Made by a program: the position numbers and the translations under genes. The notes beneath the pieces are model-generated. The model was not told where the DNA came from. It ran no database searches and saw only the letters and a program-made list of their open reading frames with translations. DNA of 64,000 nt from Pedobacter steynii (lineage in GTDB: Bacteria > Bacteroidota > Bacteroidia > Sphingobacteriales > Sphingobacteriaceae): contig NZ_FNGY01000003.1 of the NCBI RefSeq assembly GCF_900103665.1, positions 124,001-188,000 of the forward strand. The letters run 5' to 3'. Of the stretch, positions 16,830-27,838 are shown in pieces. The first letter of the stretch is position 1; each line of letters begins with the position of its first letter.

Positions 16830-17849
16830 CTACCACATTCTCCGCTGTCCGCTCCAAACCTGGTATACATTATTCAACTGAATGCCCAACACGATTTCAT
16901 GACTTCCGTTACTCACTTTATTTAAACCGGAAGTCGTGAAATCATAAGCATAGGTCAGGTTTAGCATTTTACCGAAATTCCCGCCCATCATAGCTGAAAA
17001 AGAATCCCCCTTCCGGTAACTTCCACCCAGCCAAAACTGATCCTTAAAAGACGCTTTGATATTCAGATCTGCTGAAAGTGTTGCAGCAACCTGCTTAAAC
17101 ATCAGCGAAGGCGTCAAAGAAATTTCTTCGTCCACAAAAAACCGATAACCGGAAGTCACAAATAAATGCGGAACCTCTTTGCCTGAATTATAATCAGTAT
17201 TTTTTGTAAATGACAGTTTCTGAGGTAGCACGGATTGCACAGAAACGCCGGCAAAGAAACGTGCTCCATACAACCATACGCCCAATCCCAGATCAGGCTT
17301 AAACTGACTGATAACGGTATTCCGTATCGCAGGATCTTCCCTCGTCTGATCTTCAAACTGTAAAGAATTCGCATCAAAGCCTATCCTGGAAAATCCGGCA
17401 GATACACCTACCGAAAGATTTAGCGCATGCTGTAACTGCAAATGATAGGCATAGGTCAGGTTAAAGTCCAACCGGGATATCGCAGCAGCTTTATCATAAA
17501 CTGCAATGAGCCCTACACCATGATGGGCTGGAGAAGCAGTATAATTCTGCATATAATTCCTGCTCATGGGATCATCTCCTTTATCCGGGAGTGACAATGG
17601 ATTGCCCCATAAATAGTCGTCTCCAAGCTTCCAATGCGCTGCAACAAATGAGGTTTGAGGTGCATTTTCAATCCCAGTCCATTGCCGCCTGTATCCTACT
17701 TTTATATCAGTATAATTTTCGATGCCACTTAAAGCAGGATTCAAAAGGTAATTATTGAAAATGTACTGTGTATACTGAGGCCTTTGCTGGCCGTGGGCGC
17801 CAAGGCCGGCCAGCAATATTGCTGCGATGATATGGCCTAGTTTCCTCAA
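16830..17849 (-). CDS. PorP/SprF-family type IX secretion membrane protein
   Basis: 339 aa with a signal peptide (1-20, ending GAHGQ). The mature start QRPQYTQYIFNNYLLNPALS, then GIENYTDIKVGYRRQW, is the PorP/SprF hallmark. These proteins are outer-membrane partners of T9SS cargo, and each usually sits next to a very large type B cargo, as here: the 1202-aa protein is 5 bases upstream on the same strand. It probably anchors or helps export that neighbour. Confidence 0.93.
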   Translation of the reverse strand: MRKLGHIIAAILLAGLGAHGQQRPQYTQYIFNNYLLNPALSGIENYTDIKVGYRRQWTGIENAPQTSFVAAHWKLGDDYLWGNPLSLPDKGDDPMSRNYMQNYTASPAHHGVGLIAVYDKAAAISRLDFNLTYAYHLQLQHALNLSVGVSAGFSRIGFDANSLQFEDQTREDPAIRNTVISQFKPDLGLGVWLYGARFFAGVSVQSVLPQKLSFTKNTDYNSGKEVPHLFVTSGYRFFVDEEISLTPSLMFKQVAATLSADLNIKASFKDQFWLGGSYRKGDSFSAMMGGNFGKMLNLTYAYDFTTSGLNKVSNGSHEIVLGIQLNNVYQVWSGQRRMW

Positions 17850-17854
17850 TTAAA

Positions 17855-20800
17855 TTACCTGATTAAAGTTAAAGCTCCTGATTTTTCTTTTCTTCCGTTA
17901 TTCGGCCGGATGAGGTAATAATACGTCCCTACCGGTAGCGCCTTTCCGGAAAAAGTACCGTCAAAAGGCCTTGCATAACCCTGACTATTGAAAACCCTTT
18001 CCCCATAACGGTTAAAAATTTCTACCGCTGCACCAGGGTAACTGTCTATATTTTCCAGGTTCCACAGGTCGTTTATGCCATCTCCATTAGGAGAAAAAGC
18101 ATTGGGTACCGTAATGTCATCCAGGACTTTCACCTTTACCCGGTCTGTAACAACGCAGCCGTTTCCGGATTTTACGCTCAAAGTGTATTCCGTATCCTGA
18201 TCTGGCTTAACCATAGGGTTTAAAATATCATCTCTGCTCAATCCTGTTGCCGGAGTCCATTTATACTCCAGATCAGATCCTGATGCCCTTGCATTCAGCT
18301 GTTTTTCTTTCCCTGCAACCAGGACCACCAGGTCCGGTCCGGCATCAATTTCCGGCAAGGGCAAGACCTTAATCTCCTGCGATTGCTCTGCAATACAGCC
18401 AGCGCCGGAACTCAGTTTGTATTTTATCGTATGTGTTCCCGTCCCGGCCAATAATGGATCAAAAAAACCGCCGGTACTAATTCCAGGCCCGGAAAAAACG
18501 CCAGACTCCCCGCTCTTCAAAGCATCAGCATTTACCTGAAATCCATCCTGATTCAAACATACTTCTGTCAAGATACTGAAATGAGCAACAGGAACTGCAT
18601 GAAAAATCAGCTCCAGATCTTTAGCATCCTGACAAGCAGGACCATCTGTCCCGGAATAAGCAACCAGCGTTAAGATCCCCGGCTTACTTTCCGGGCTCAA
18701 AAATGGCTCATAATTAAAAGTATACACCTTATTCAATGCAGGATCTGTATCAGTCTCCTTCAAGACTCCATCGAGATACCATTTGAGAATACGGATTTTG
18801 CCGATCCTCACGGATGATGTATTTCTTACCTGAAAAGACTGATTGCTGCACAACACACCGGGATCTACGAGCTCAAAGGATGCAACCGGATCAGAACTAC
18901 TCAACTCAAAAGAATCCTTTACCTTTACTACACGGCAACCACTGGCAGTCGTAACGGTTAAAGTAACCGTATATGTTCCAGCGGCACTATACAAGTGCCT
19001 TCCTTCTCGGTCTGTGCTGGCATTCAAAGCCCCCGAACCAGGCTCTCCAAAATCCCATAAGTACTGTAATCCGGCTTCATCTGCAGTCAAATTCTTAAAA
19101 ACTGCTACATTACTAACACAAGCACCGGGCAGCTCGAAATCCACTTCAGGAAGCGGGGCCACTTCAACCTGGGCTGTATAACTATGAGCACATCCTGTAC
19201 TCGTTTCTACCTTTAATATCACCGTATAGGTTCCTGCTGCTGCATAGGTATGCACAGGGGCTGAAAGTTCAGAAGTATTGTCAGCACTGGCAGGATCTCC
19301 GAAATCCCAATGCCATTTGCTAAGGCTCCCTTCATTAGCAACGGAAAGATCTGTAAATACTGTTGCTTTTGTTGCACAAGCTCCTGAATAACTGAATTTA
19401 GCCTCAGGAACCAGGTTCACATGAAGGTCTTTAGGCTCACTCTGCGAGGGCCCGCAACCATTTTGATTGTCTATCTTCAATGTCACTACAAAATCTCCAC
19501 CTGTAGCATAAATATGCTCAAACGGAGCACCATTATCCCTCACCAGTTCCGGGCTTCCATCACCAAAATCCCAGGTCCATTTCAAGATGTTCTTTCCTTT
19601 CGGATCACTCTTATCGGTAAATACAACCGCAGTACCGACACAACCACTCAGCGTGCTCATTGTAAAATCGGCCACTGCAGGGGCAAAAACCTCAAAATCC
19701 AGACCGATCTCTTCCATGGGATCACAACCCGAAGGACTCGGGTTTAAAACCTTTACCTTCAGCGAATGTTTCCCCGGTGCATTAAAAACCATAGCTTGAT
19801 TATAGCGATAGGTATAAACGGTAACCCCATCAATAACAACTGGTGTTCCAACCGGATTAGTTAAAGCAGGTTGGGCTACACCGTCAATAATCCAGGTCAG
19901 ACTACTGGTTGGATAGGGCAAAGTCAACACGAATTCCGAAGAAGCCCCCATACAAACATCCGGTGTCTTCAACTGCGTTGCGGTATTGATGATTTCAATA
20001 TTCTGAAAAAGATTCCGGACGTCGGCACCTGCGAGGTAACCATAGGATTCGACTCTTCCGTATCCATAAGCGATTGCAGAAAATCCCCCATCAGCAGATA
20101 AAGTATGTGTCGGATTAATCGCCGAAGCCTGGGTCACATCTTCCTGAAGATAAGCGTAAGGACTCCCGGCAATGGGCACAAATGGCGCAACCGGAACCAC
20201 ACCATTAATCCGAAAAGAAGGAATAAAGTCATTCTTGATGATGACATTGATAAAATGCTGCGTGATCTGGGTTTGAGGACTCGTCTGGTTCCTCATAGCA
20301 GAATAAACCGTAATCCTGGACAAAGTTTGTTCCACAGGATTCAGGATCGTCATTTCCGGATCTCCGGGATATAAAGGATTGTTTGAATCGGTATTCCGGG
20401 GATCACAACCCTGACTGATCTGATATTGAACAAGACTAACAGGTTCTGATGCGACGATATGATTTGCCTGACTCGAACTAAATTCAAAAAACTCTCCTTT
20501 GTTATAAGCAGACTTCAATGGGCCCGGAGAAAAACCCGCGCTTCCCGCATTGATTGCTGCCCCATTGATGGTCAGGCTGGTATTGTCTTTACTAAAATAG
20601 AGTCTAAAAATATCGTAGGGCTTATTGATCATCGGTGCCGTAATAAACTCCTTGCCCCATGAGGAAGTTGGATACAACTGCTGATAAAGGTTATCCCCGC
20701 CCTGAGTTGAGCCCTGCGAAACACTACAAAAACCGACCCAGGAACTTCCGGAAAAGACGGCTACCGGCTGACAACTACTGCCAGCTCCTGCGACAGATAC

Positions 20801-21463
20801 AATATGTGTTCCGGACAGGTCTTCGGTAGACTGGTACTGATAAATCTCTCCTTTCATCAGTTCTTTCGTAAAAGTGACCCCTGCCGGATGTTGCCCATTC
20901 CTTTCCGCTGCCTTGGGTGTGATTTCTACCTGAGTATGGTCTGCCACACCAATAATAGTAAACTCGGAATAGCCCTGAACGAATCTTGGATTCTGATTGG
21001 GACTCTCAAAATAGCCGTTCTGTACGTAAGCCGAAACATAATACTCTCTTCCCAATACCTTTGTAGGAAGCACCAATGTGGCAGCAGATCGTGCCGCTCT
21101 GAAAATATGGGAATAGACAACTACCGGTTTTTCGGCTTCTATCCGGATCGCCCTGTTCGGTTCTATAACATCCGAACTCCCGATATAAACATTCAGTAAC
21201 TGAGGATTGATCAGAATGGGCGTAATCTCATTTGCAATCACCGAAAACGGAGATCCGGGAATGGCTGTTCCTCCAATACTGACAGAAACGTTCGTACTCA
21301 CATCAGAAGTCACATATAAATATAATCTGGAATTTACACCATCGACGTGGCCGGTATAAGCAACCCAAAATTCGGTTCCTTTATTAGAAGTATTCTGACC
21401 ATAAGCACAGCTGACAAAAAAGAAAGAGAGTAGTAACCATAAAACTAATCTCCGTTTGCTCAT
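17855..21463 (-). CDS. Large T9SS type B surface protein with IgGFc-binding-like and PKD domains
   Basis: 1202 aa with a signal peptide (1-22, ending CAYGQ). The N-terminal 450 residues start NTSNKGTEFWVAYTGH and match the IgGFc-binding-type N-terminal domain seen in Bacteroidota surface proteins. Three PKD domains follow (about 605-850), marked by WTWDFGDGSPE, WHWDFGDPAS and YLWDFGEPGS. The C-terminus has SPNGDGINDLW, EIFNRYGERVF and GTYYYLI, the gliding-motility-type CHU_C sorting domain. Export by T9SS to the surface is therefore expected; the ligand is unknown. It is cotranscribed with the PorP/SprF-like gene. Confidence 0.9.
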   Translation of the reverse strand: MSKRRLVLWLLLSFFFVSCAYGQNTSNKGTEFWVAYTGHVDGVNSRLYLYVTSDVSTNVSVSIGGTAIPGSPFSVIANEITPILINPQLLNVYIGSSDVIEPNRAIRIEAEKPVVVYSHIFRAARSAATLVLPTKVLGREYYVSAYVQNGYFESPNQNPRFVQGYSEFTIIGVADHTQVEITPKAAERNGQHPAGVTFTKELMKGEIYQYQSTEDLSGTHIVSVAGAGSSCQPVAVFSGSSWVGFCSVSQGSTQGGDNLYQQLYPTSSWGKEFITAPMINKPYDIFRLYFSKDNTSLTINGAAINAGSAGFSPGPLKSAYNKGEFFEFSSSQANHIVASEPVSLVQYQISQGCDPRNTDSNNPLYPGDPEMTILNPVEQTLSRITVYSAMRNQTSPQTQITQHFINVIIKNDFIPSFRINGVVPVAPFVPIAGSPYAYLQEDVTQASAINPTHTLSADGGFSAIAYGYGRVESYGYLAGADVRNLFQNIEIINTATQLKTPDVCMGASSEFVLTLPYPTSSLTWIIDGVAQPALTNPVGTPVVIDGVTVYTYRYNQAMVFNAPGKHSLKVKVLNPSPSGCDPMEEIGLDFEVFAPAVADFTMSTLSGCVGTAVVFTDKSDPKGKNILKWTWDFGDGSPELVRDNGAPFEHIYATGGDFVVTLKIDNQNGCGPSQSEPKDLHVNLVPEAKFSYSGACATKATVFTDLSVANEGSLSKWHWDFGDPASADNTSELSAPVHTYAAAGTYTVILKVETSTGCAHSYTAQVEVAPLPEVDFELPGACVSNVAVFKNLTADEAGLQYLWDFGEPGSGALNASTDREGRHLYSAAGTYTVTLTVTTASGCRVVKVKDSFELSSSDPVASFELVDPGVLCSNQSFQVRNTSSVRIGKIRILKWYLDGVLKETDTDPALNKVYTFNYEPFLSPESKPGILTLVAYSGTDGPACQDAKDLELIFHAVPVAHFSILTEVCLNQDGFQVNADALKSGESGVFSGPGISTGGFFDPLLAGTGTHTIKYKLSSGAGCIAEQSQEIKVLPLPEIDAGPDLVVLVAGKEKQLNARASGSDLEYKWTPATGLSRDDILNPMVKPDQDTEYTLSVKSGNGCVVTDRVKVKVLDDITVPNAFSPNGDGINDLWNLENIDSYPGAAVEIFNRYGERVFNSQGYARPFDGTFSGKALPVGTYYYLIRPNNGRKEKSGALTLIR

Positions 21464-21485
21464 GTACTTTTAGGTTAAAAATTGA

Positions 21486-21953
21486 TCAGGCGTCCAGGTC
21501 TCCCCTGAGCAGGTTCTCCAGTTTTCCGTTTGCTTCAATAAGACTGGCAGTCAGGTCTCTGTTTTCTTTTCTCAGCATATAAAGCTCAAATGCTTTCTCA
21601 ATATTAATCCTAAGGTCGTCCTCCATCCATGGCTTTTGGATGTAACGATAAACCTGTCCTTTATTAATGGCATCGATAACGGCGTTGATATCCGCATAAC
21701 CGGTGAGCAAAATTCTGATGGGTTCCGGAAAATCAGGGATGATAGATTCCAGAAATTCAATCCCTGTAGTAACAGGCATTCTTTGATCGGTAACGATCAC
21801 GTGAATATCTTCCGACTCTAAGATCTGTCTGCCCTCTACTGCCGAGTTTGCCGTAAAAATATTAAATTTACGCCTGAAGCTGGCTTTGAAAGCATTTAGA
21901 TTATGGACTTCATCATCAACATAGAGAACGTTTGCGGAAGTGTCAGAATTCAT
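21486..21953 (-). CDS. Stand-alone response regulator receiver (paralogue A)
   Basis: 155 aa from the ATG at 21953 (MNSDTSANVLYVDDEVHNLN); an upstream in-frame ATG at 22001 would add an AT-rich 16-residue lead and looks wrong. The receiver has acidic pair at 13-14, phospho-acceptor Asp56 in VTDQRMP, and Lys in YIQKPW. After the receiver only a short coiled coil remains (LRKENRDLTASL), and there is no output domain. It is very similar to the next gene (22120-22584) and to the receiver of the kinase at 27839, all carrying NL.AFKASFRR after the acidic pair. Confidence 0.9.
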   Translation of the reverse strand: MNSDTSANVLYVDDEVHNLNAFKASFRRKFNIFTANSAVEGRQILESEDIHVIVTDQRMPVTTGIEFLESIIPDFPEPIRILLTGYADINAVIDAINKGQVYRYIQKPWMEDDLRINIEKAFELYMLRKENRDLTASLIEANGKLENLLRGDLDA

Positions 21954-22119
21954 AGAATTTAGCCTTTTTTTTGTTAAATATATTTTAATTATTATGAACA
22001 AAAAAACTATTTATTGATAAAAATTACATCAGATTTTATTCTTAAATAATTACACAAAAAGGTACTAAAATGTTACCAAAACACCTTAAAATAAAGAAAT
22101 CATCAAAAGAATATCTGAG

Positions 22120-22584
22120 TTAAGAAATAAGTTTCTGACGCAACATGAACTCCAATTGTTCATTGACGATCAGTAGCTTTTTAGTCAGCTCTTTATTTTC
22201 CTTTCTCAATTGAAAAACTTCAAAAGCTTTCTCAATATACAACTTTAATTCCGTTTCCTGCCAGGGTTTTGTGATATATAAATAGACTTGGCCCTTGTTA
22301 ATCGCATCGATAACGGCAGCGATATCTGCATAACCGGTTAGCAAAATGCGAATAGGGTCCGGATAAGCTTCCAGAATAGATTCCAGAAATTCTACACCCG
22401 ACATCTGCGGCATCCGCTGATCGGTAATAATAATCTGAATGGAATGCTCCGCCAGTATCGGCATTGCTTCCTTCGCTGATTCTGCTGTAAAGACGTTAAA
22501 CGATCGTCTGAATGACGCTTTAAACGCATTGAGGTTATGCACCTCGTCATCAACATACAAAATATTTACTAACTGGTCCTCCAT
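22120..22584 (-). CDS. Stand-alone response regulator receiver (paralogue B)
   Basis: 154 aa from ATG 22584 (MEDQLVNILYVDDEVHNLNA). Phospho-acceptor Asp55 lies in IITDQRMP, and Lys in YITKPW. As in paralogue A, a coiled coil (LRKENKELTKKLL) follows instead of an effector domain. It is transcribed away from the E1/nitroreductase operon, sharing a 100-base divergent promoter region with it. A region beginning TATTTTTG (22652-22659) fits the -7 element for the plus-strand operon. Confidence 0.9.
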   Translation of the reverse strand: MEDQLVNILYVDDEVHNLNAFKASFRRSFNVFTAESAKEAMPILAEHSIQIIITDQRMPQMSGVEFLESILEAYPDPIRILLTGYADIAAVIDAINKGQVYLYITKPWQETELKLYIEKAFEVFQLRKENKELTKKLLIVNEQLEFMLRQKLIS

Positions 22585-22686
22585 ATAAAACAAAATTAAT
22601 CAAAAGTGCTAAATACATCGTTAAAAAAAGAAGTAATGTCTTAACATATACTATTTTTGCATTTCATAAAATAAACCCGTTTAAAG

Positions 22687-24978
22687 ATGTTAGTACTTGA
22701 GAACCTGATAAAAGAAGATTTCACCACCTGTGAACCGCAATTCTTTAGAATCTATCAACAACAAGATAAAGACGCTCTCGAGGCTTTATTAAAAGAAAAA
22801 CCCCACACCAAAATACACGATGAGATAGAGACTCAACTGGATGATCTGATCAAATCAAAACATCCGAAAAAGAAACCTGAGCCTGCAGAGATGGAGGAAC
22901 TGAAAATCAAGCACATCGGAAATTTATCAAAACTGGAATATGGCGTATGGGTATATTACCCATGGTCTGAACGACTGGTCCATCTCCTGGATGAAGAAGA
23001 ATTTATAGCAGTAAGAACGAACAGAAATATATACAAAATAACACCGGAAGAACGCGACATCCTGGGCAAACAGAAAATAGGCGTAGTAGGTCTTTCTGTA
23101 GGACAATCCATTTCCATCACCATGGCTATGGAGAGAGGGTTCGGAGAGATCAGACTTGCTGATTTCGATCTTCTGGAACTCACCAACCTCAACCGCATCA
23201 GAACAGGCGTGCAAAACCTGGGCATTAAAAAAGTAGTGCTCGTGGCCAGAGAGATCAAAGAAATAGACCCTTTCCTAAAAGTGACTTGTTTTGATGATGG
23301 CATGACAGAGGAAAATATGGACCGCTTTTTTACCGAAGGCGGAAATCTGGACATCGTTGTCGATGAATGTGATGGCCTTGACATTAAAATTTTACTGAGA
23401 CATAAAGCCAAATCACTGGGCATTCCTGTTGTACAGGACATGAGCGATCGCGGAACCCTGGATGTAGAGCGTTTTGACCTCGAACCTAACCGTCCGATCC
23501 TTCATGGCTGGATAGACCACCTGGATCATACCCAGGTGAAATACCTGAAAACCAACGAAGAAAAAGTTCCTTTTCTCTTGGCGATGATTGGTGTAGACAC
23601 CCTTTCTAACCGCCTGAAAGCTTCCATGGTAGAAGTCGGCCAATCGATTACTACCTGGCCACAGCTGGCCTCAGCAGTCGCCCTCGGTGGCGCACTGGGT
23701 GCAGATGTATGCAGACGCATCAGTCTGAAACAATATACAGAATCCGGCCGCTACTTTGTGGATCTGGAAGACCTGATCGGCGATAAAAACAAAGCAAAAG
23801 ACAACGATTATAATGTAGTGGATTACACTGCAGAAGTACTGACTGAAGCCGAAATGAATCAGGCGATTGCAGCGATCAGCAGCAAAGAAATGGAATCGTT
23901 TCCATTGAGTACCGAACAAGTCGAACAATTGGTCTCCGCAGCAGCCATTGCTCCTTCCGCGGGTAATAACCAGCCATGGAAATGGATCGCCCGTTCCGGA
24001 AAACTATACCTCTTCCATGATGAGCAACATTCTGTATCCTGGGGAGATTTTGACAACATTACCTCCAACATTGCGTTCGGAACGGCCATTGAAAACATCA
24101 AACTCGAAGCAGGAAAAGCTGGACTGGAAGCCAGCTATCTCGCTTTTCCAAATCCGGAAAATAAAAGATTAGTTGCGGCTTTCTCTTTCCAAAAAACCTC
24201 GGCAGCCTATGCAACAGATCTTGCAGCAGGAATGGCCATCAGGTTAACCAACAGAAAACAGGGAAACAAAGCGCCTATTGAAACAGCAGTAGTAGCCGCA
24301 TTAAAATCGGCTGCAAGCCTCAACTCTCCTGCCACATTACAGGTGATTCAGGATGAACAACAAATCAATCTGATTGCCGATATCGTTGCCGGAGTGGAAA
24401 GGGTTCGTTTCCTATACCCTCAGGGCCACCATGATTTTTATACTAAAGAAATCAGATGGACCCCGGAAGCGGTCAATGAAACCAAAGACGGACTGGACAT
24501 CTTATCTCTTGAATTGTCAGAATCTGATAAAACAGGTTTGAAAGTTGCCGAGAGTCCGGAAGTCATTAAACTGCTCAACAGATGGGGCGGCGGGGCAGCA
24601 TTTGAAAACCTGTCGAGAAAAGCAATCCGTACTTCTTCCGGAATTGGCCTGGTCACCATGCCATCTTATGAAGCGGAAAACTTCCTTAAAGGAGGTGAAG
24701 CGGTTCAAAGGGTCTGGATCAATGCAAACCTCAACGGGCTCTCTTTTCACCCCATTTCTGCACCTTTATTTCTCTTCGCAAGGCTAAATCATGGAAAGGG
24801 TGAAGGCCTGAATCAAAAAATGACAGAAGAACTGTCAAAATATCAAAAGGATCTATTGCAAATATTCCCTACTTTAGGGGACCAACAAGGAGTATTTATG
24901 TTCCGGTTGTCCCATGCTTCGGCTCCAACGGTACGGGCTTTACGAAAACCTTTGAAAGATATATTACAATTTATATAA
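22687..24978 (+). CDS. E1/ThiF-type adenylating domain fused to nitroreductase (Rv1355c family)
   Basis: 763 aa with two enzyme domains. A helical N-terminal part (1-120) precedes the ThiF/E1 fold. That fold has GVVGLSVGQS (132-141) as nucleotide loop and ADFDLLELTNLNR (158-170) as the D..L.NLNR motif of E1 enzymes, which adenylate a carboxyl group. From about residue 405 a nitroreductase (FMN flavoprotein) domain follows, with AAAIAPSAGNNQPWKW (about 418-433). The same fusion is known as the Rv1355c family (mycobacteria and others), with unknown substrate. E1 plus nitroreductase recalls azoline-forming TOMM enzymes, but no YcaO or precursor peptide is seen. It is first gene of a five-gene operon. 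Confidence 0.85.
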   Translation: MLVLENLIKEDFTTCEPQFFRIYQQQDKDALEALLKEKPHTKIHDEIETQLDDLIKSKHPKKKPEPAEMEELKIKHIGNLSKLEYGVWVYYPWSERLVHLLDEEEFIAVRTNRNIYKITPEERDILGKQKIGVVGLSVGQSISITMAMERGFGEIRLADFDLLELTNLNRIRTGVQNLGIKKVVLVAREIKEIDPFLKVTCFDDGMTEENMDRFFTEGGNLDIVVDECDGLDIKILLRHKAKSLGIPVVQDMSDRGTLDVERFDLEPNRPILHGWIDHLDHTQVKYLKTNEEKVPFLLAMIGVDTLSNRLKASMVEVGQSITTWPQLASAVALGGALGADVCRRISLKQYTESGRYFVDLEDLIGDKNKAKDNDYNVVDYTAEVLTEAEMNQAIAAISSKEMESFPLSTEQVEQLVSAAAIAPSAGNNQPWKWIARSGKLYLFHDEQHSVSWGDFDNITSNIAFGTAIENIKLEAGKAGLEASYLAFPNPENKRLVAAFSFQKTSAAYATDLAAGMAIRLTNRKQGNKAPIETAVVAALKSAASLNSPATLQVIQDEQQINLIADIVAGVERVRFLYPQGHHDFYTKEIRWTPEAVNETKDGLDILSLELSESDKTGLKVAESPEVIKLLNRWGGGAAFENLSRKAIRTSSGIGLVTMPSYEAENFLKGGEAVQRVWINANLNGLSFHPISAPLFLFARLNHGKGEGLNQKMTEELSKYQKDLLQIFPTLGDQQGVFMFRLSHASAPTVRALRKPLKDILQFI

Positions 24979-24979
24979 A

Positions 24980-25678
24980 ATGGAAATGAAGCTAACCTTC
25001 CGGTCATTTACTGCGGTTAAAGAACCCGAAACCTGTGAAAGGTATCTTGAAGGGCATGTGCAGGTGTTGAAAGACTATGGGATTACCAATATCACCACCA
25101 ATAACAGACAATGGATGGAGTTGCCTAATGTGCATGGAATTGTTGCTGAAACAGAAAGTGGAGAAGTGGTAGGCGGGGTACGTGTTCATATTGCAGATGG
25201 CATCCATCCGCTTCCGGTAGAAAAGGCAGTCGGATCGATGGACCCTAACGTGGCGACGATCATTAATCAATATTTTGATAGCGGAACTGGTGAGCTTTGT
25301 GGACTTTGGAATGCAAAAAGTGTGGCTGGCGTGGGCATCAGCATATTGCTCGTAAGGGCAGGAATTGCGATTGTAAACCAAATCAGACTGGCCTCACTTT
25401 TCACCATCTGTGCAGATTATACCCTGCCAATGGTTAGAAAAGTAGGCTTTGTTGTCGAGGATTCCCTGGGCAAAGGAGGTGAATTTGTATATCCCAACGA
25501 CAATTATATTGCCAGGGTACTCCGAAAAATGAATGCAAAAACGCTCGAAACGGCAGAGGAATTTGACAGGGAACGCATCTTTGACTTAAGAGACAACCCG
25601 ATACAGCTAACCCTTGAAACCGGCCCAAAAGGGGACGTAGAAATTGATTATCAGTTATTAATACCTAAATATGAATAA
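24980..25678 (+). CDS. GNAT-fold acyltransferase, resembling N-acyl amino acid / autoinducer synthases
   Basis: 232 aa, no signal peptide. The core TESGEVVGGVRVHIADG, the acidic segment GTGELCGLWNAKSV and the later FTICADYTLPMVRKVGF follow the strand order of the LuxI / N-acyl amino acid synthase branch of the GNAT fold: an R.H-type beta strand, then a helix with a C-terminal beta turn. The likely reaction is transfer of an acyl group to a small amine, but the assignment is from overall pattern. It starts one base after the E1/nitroreductase gene and its end overlaps the kinase gene by 8 bases. Confidence 0.5.
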   Translation: MEMKLTFRSFTAVKEPETCERYLEGHVQVLKDYGITNITTNNRQWMELPNVHGIVAETESGEVVGGVRVHIADGIHPLPVEKAVGSMDPNVATIINQYFDSGTGELCGLWNAKSVAGVGISILLVRAGIAIVNQIRLASLFTICADYTLPMVRKVGFVVEDSLGKGGEFVYPNDNYIARVLRKMNAKTLETAEEFDRERIFDLRDNPIQLTLETGPKGDVEIDYQLLIPKYE

Positions 25679-27827
25679 ATTCTGGAGTTGTTTTCTGTTG
25701 CTAATCTGGGTAGCTTTTTTTGCTCCTCTGCAATCATCAGGACAAGACACCGTAATTGTTAAAACCGGGGAAATCGAGCGTAATTTTGGCAAGAAGATTA
25801 TGCTTTTAAAAGATCAGGAACACCGCATCGACGTGAAAGCTGCCCTGACAAATCAGGAGTATACCCGCTTAAATACTCCTGTACCTAATTTAGGCGTTAC
25901 AAATGCCACCTACTGGTTAAAGTTTCTGATCAAAAACGAAAGCAGCAGGTCTGACCTCATGTTAAGACTGGCCCTTCCAACCATTGATTATTTAGATTTT
26001 TTTATTGTCGATTCTTCACAGAAAGTCATTCGCCATGAAGCAACCGGCGACAGGCTCGTGTATGCGAGCAGGAAATTCGACAACCCCATCCCTACCCTGA
26101 GGTTTAACCTGGAAAGGCATAAAACTTATACCATTCTACTGAAAATTCACGGCGGAGAACAATTACAGGTGCCACTCACAGTTGGAAACAGCAGCTCCCT
26201 GATCGATGAGATTCAAAATGCGTCTATCATCTTCGGACTATATATCGGAATTATTTCTGTGATGTTTATCTATAACTTGTTTCTGTTCATCTCCACAAAG
26301 GACAAAAGCTATTTATATTACATTGTCTATATTCTGATCATAGGCCTTACACAGGCCAACTTTCAGGGCTATGCCTTTAAATACTTATGGCCTGACAACA
26401 CCTGGCTGTCTACCCACGCCGTCTACATACTGAGTTCCCTGGCGGCCCTGTCGGCAATAGAATTTATGAAACAGTTTTTGCATACCCGGGACTTCCTTCC
26501 AACATTGCATAAAACCCTGAACTTTTTCTATCTGCCTTATCTGATTGCCCTGCTCTCTACCTTTTTTGGAGATTTAAACTTAGGATATCAGATCATTCAG
26601 GTCACCGCTGTTGCGGCTGCAATGTATATGCTGATCATCGCTTTCATGGTCTATTTAAAAGGATTCAGACCGGCCAAGTTTTTCCTTCTGGCCTGGAGTG
26701 TCTTCCTTCTTGGCGTATGCAGCTTTGTACTGAAAGATTACAATATATTAGAATACAATACCCTTACCTATAACATGATGCCATTTGGCTCGGCATTAGA
26801 AGTAGTTTTACTTTCTTTTGCACTGGCTGATAAAATCAATACCTTTAAAAAGGAAAAAGAAGAATCTCAGGCTCAGGCCCTCCGGATCTCCCTTGAAAAT
26901 GAGCAATTGATCAAGCAACAAAATGTAGAATTGGAGCAAAAGGTAAATGAAAGAACACTCGAGTTACAGGAATCCAACAGTACATTGGAACTGACCTTGA
27001 AAGACCTTAAAGAAGCACAAAGTCAGCTGGTCGATTCAGAAAAAATGGCCGGTCTCGGACAACTTACTGCCGGTATCGCACATGAAATCAACAATCCGAT
27101 CAACTTTGTCACCTCTAATATCAAACCTTTAGAACTCGATATTGAAGAGCTAAACGAAGTCATTAACATGTACGAGAACCTCAAACTGGATGAAGATTTA
27201 AATACACAGATCCATGCTATTGAGAGCTTTAAGAAGAGAATAGACCTCGACTTTGTTCGCGATGAAATCAAATCTCTTCTCTCCGGAATTGGCGAAGGCG
27301 CAAAACGAACTGCAGAGATTATCAGAAGCTTGAAAAATTTTAGCAGATTAGATGAAAACGATTGTAAATTCGTAGACCTGAACGAAGGATTGGACTCTAC
27401 ACTGGTGCTGGTTAGAAATACCTTTCCTGCCAACTTTAATATTGAGAAAAATTATGGTAACTTACCTAAAGTTGAATGTATGCCGGGGAAAATCAATCAG
27501 GTATTTATGAACCTGATCAGCAATGCCATTCAAGCCATTAAAGGAAAAGCACAAAGCGATGAGGAAGAAAAGTTAACTATAAGCACCTGGCATGAAGATG
27601 ATCAGGTAAAAATCAGCATTAAAGATACAGGACCAGGAATGTCAGAAGAAGTTAAACAGAAGATTTTTGAACCATTTTTCACCACTAAAGATGTCGGAGA
27701 AGGAACTGGTTTGGGATTATCTATTGTGTTCAGGATTATTGAAAACCATCACGGCCAGATCGATGTACTCACAAAAGTAAATCACGGTACAGAATTTATT
27801 ATTACCTTACCCGTAACCTCACGATAA
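25671..27827 (+). CDS. 7TMR-DISM sensor histidine kinase
   Basis: 718 aa. Signal peptide 1-25 (ends SSGQ). A periplasmic 7TMR-DISMED2 carbohydrate-binding-like domain (about 35-170) has [15 protein letters not shown]. Seven membrane segments lie in about 185-395. A coiled coil (398-455) leads to HisKA with H471 in [13 protein letters not shown]. The ATPase has N-box [14 protein letters not shown] and G-box [14 protein letters not shown]. Such proteins sense extracellular small molecules. Its ATG overlaps the stop of the acyltransferase gene (ATGAATAA), so both are coupled. No receiver is fused; the partners are the two downstream genes. Confidence 0.92.
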   Translation: MNKFWSCFLLLIWVAFFAPLQSSGQDTVIVKTGEIERNFGKKIMLLKDQEHRIDVKAALTNQEYTRLNTPVPNLGVTNATYWLKFLIKNESSRSDLMLRLALPTIDYLDFFIVDSSQKVIRHEATGDRLVYASRKFDNPIPTLRFNLERHKTYTILLKIHGGEQLQVPLTVGNSSSLIDEIQNASIIFGLYIGIISVMFIYNLFLFISTKDKSYLYYIVYILIIGLTQANFQGYAFKYLWPDNTWLSTHAVYILSSLAALSAIEFMKQFLHTRDFLPTLHKTLNFFYLPYLIALLSTFFGDLNLGYQIIQVTAVAAAMYMLIIAFMVYLKGFRPAKFFLLAWSVFLLGVCSFVLKDYNILEYNTLTYNMMPFGSALEVVLLSFALADKINTFKKEKEESQAQALRISLENEQLIKQQNVELEQKVNERTLELQESNSTLELTLKDLKEAQSQLVDSEKMAGLGQLTAGIAHEINNPINFVTSNIKPLELDIEELNEVINMYENLKLDEDLNTQIHAIESFKKRIDLDFVRDEIKSLLSGIGEGAKRTAEIIRSLKNFSRLDENDCKFVDLNEGLDSTLVLVRNTFPANFNIEKNYGNLPKVECMPGKINQVFMNLISNAIQAIKGKAQSDEEEKLTISTWHEDDQVKISIKDTGPGMSEEVKQKIFEPFFTTKDVGEGTGLGLSIVFRIIENHHGQIDVLTKVNHGTEFIITLPVTSR

Positions 27828-27838
27828 TACACTTTGTT

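Noticed and set aside
18843..21199. Several plus-strand frames opposite the 1202-aa T9SS protein
   Set aside because: Compositional shadows of a long conserved gene; amino-acid content is not protein-like.
22687..24978. TOMM (thiazole/oxazole) peptide biosynthesis as function of the E1/nitroreductase fusion
   Set aside because: No YcaO gene and no candidate precursor peptide in the neighbourhood; the family is also known without them.
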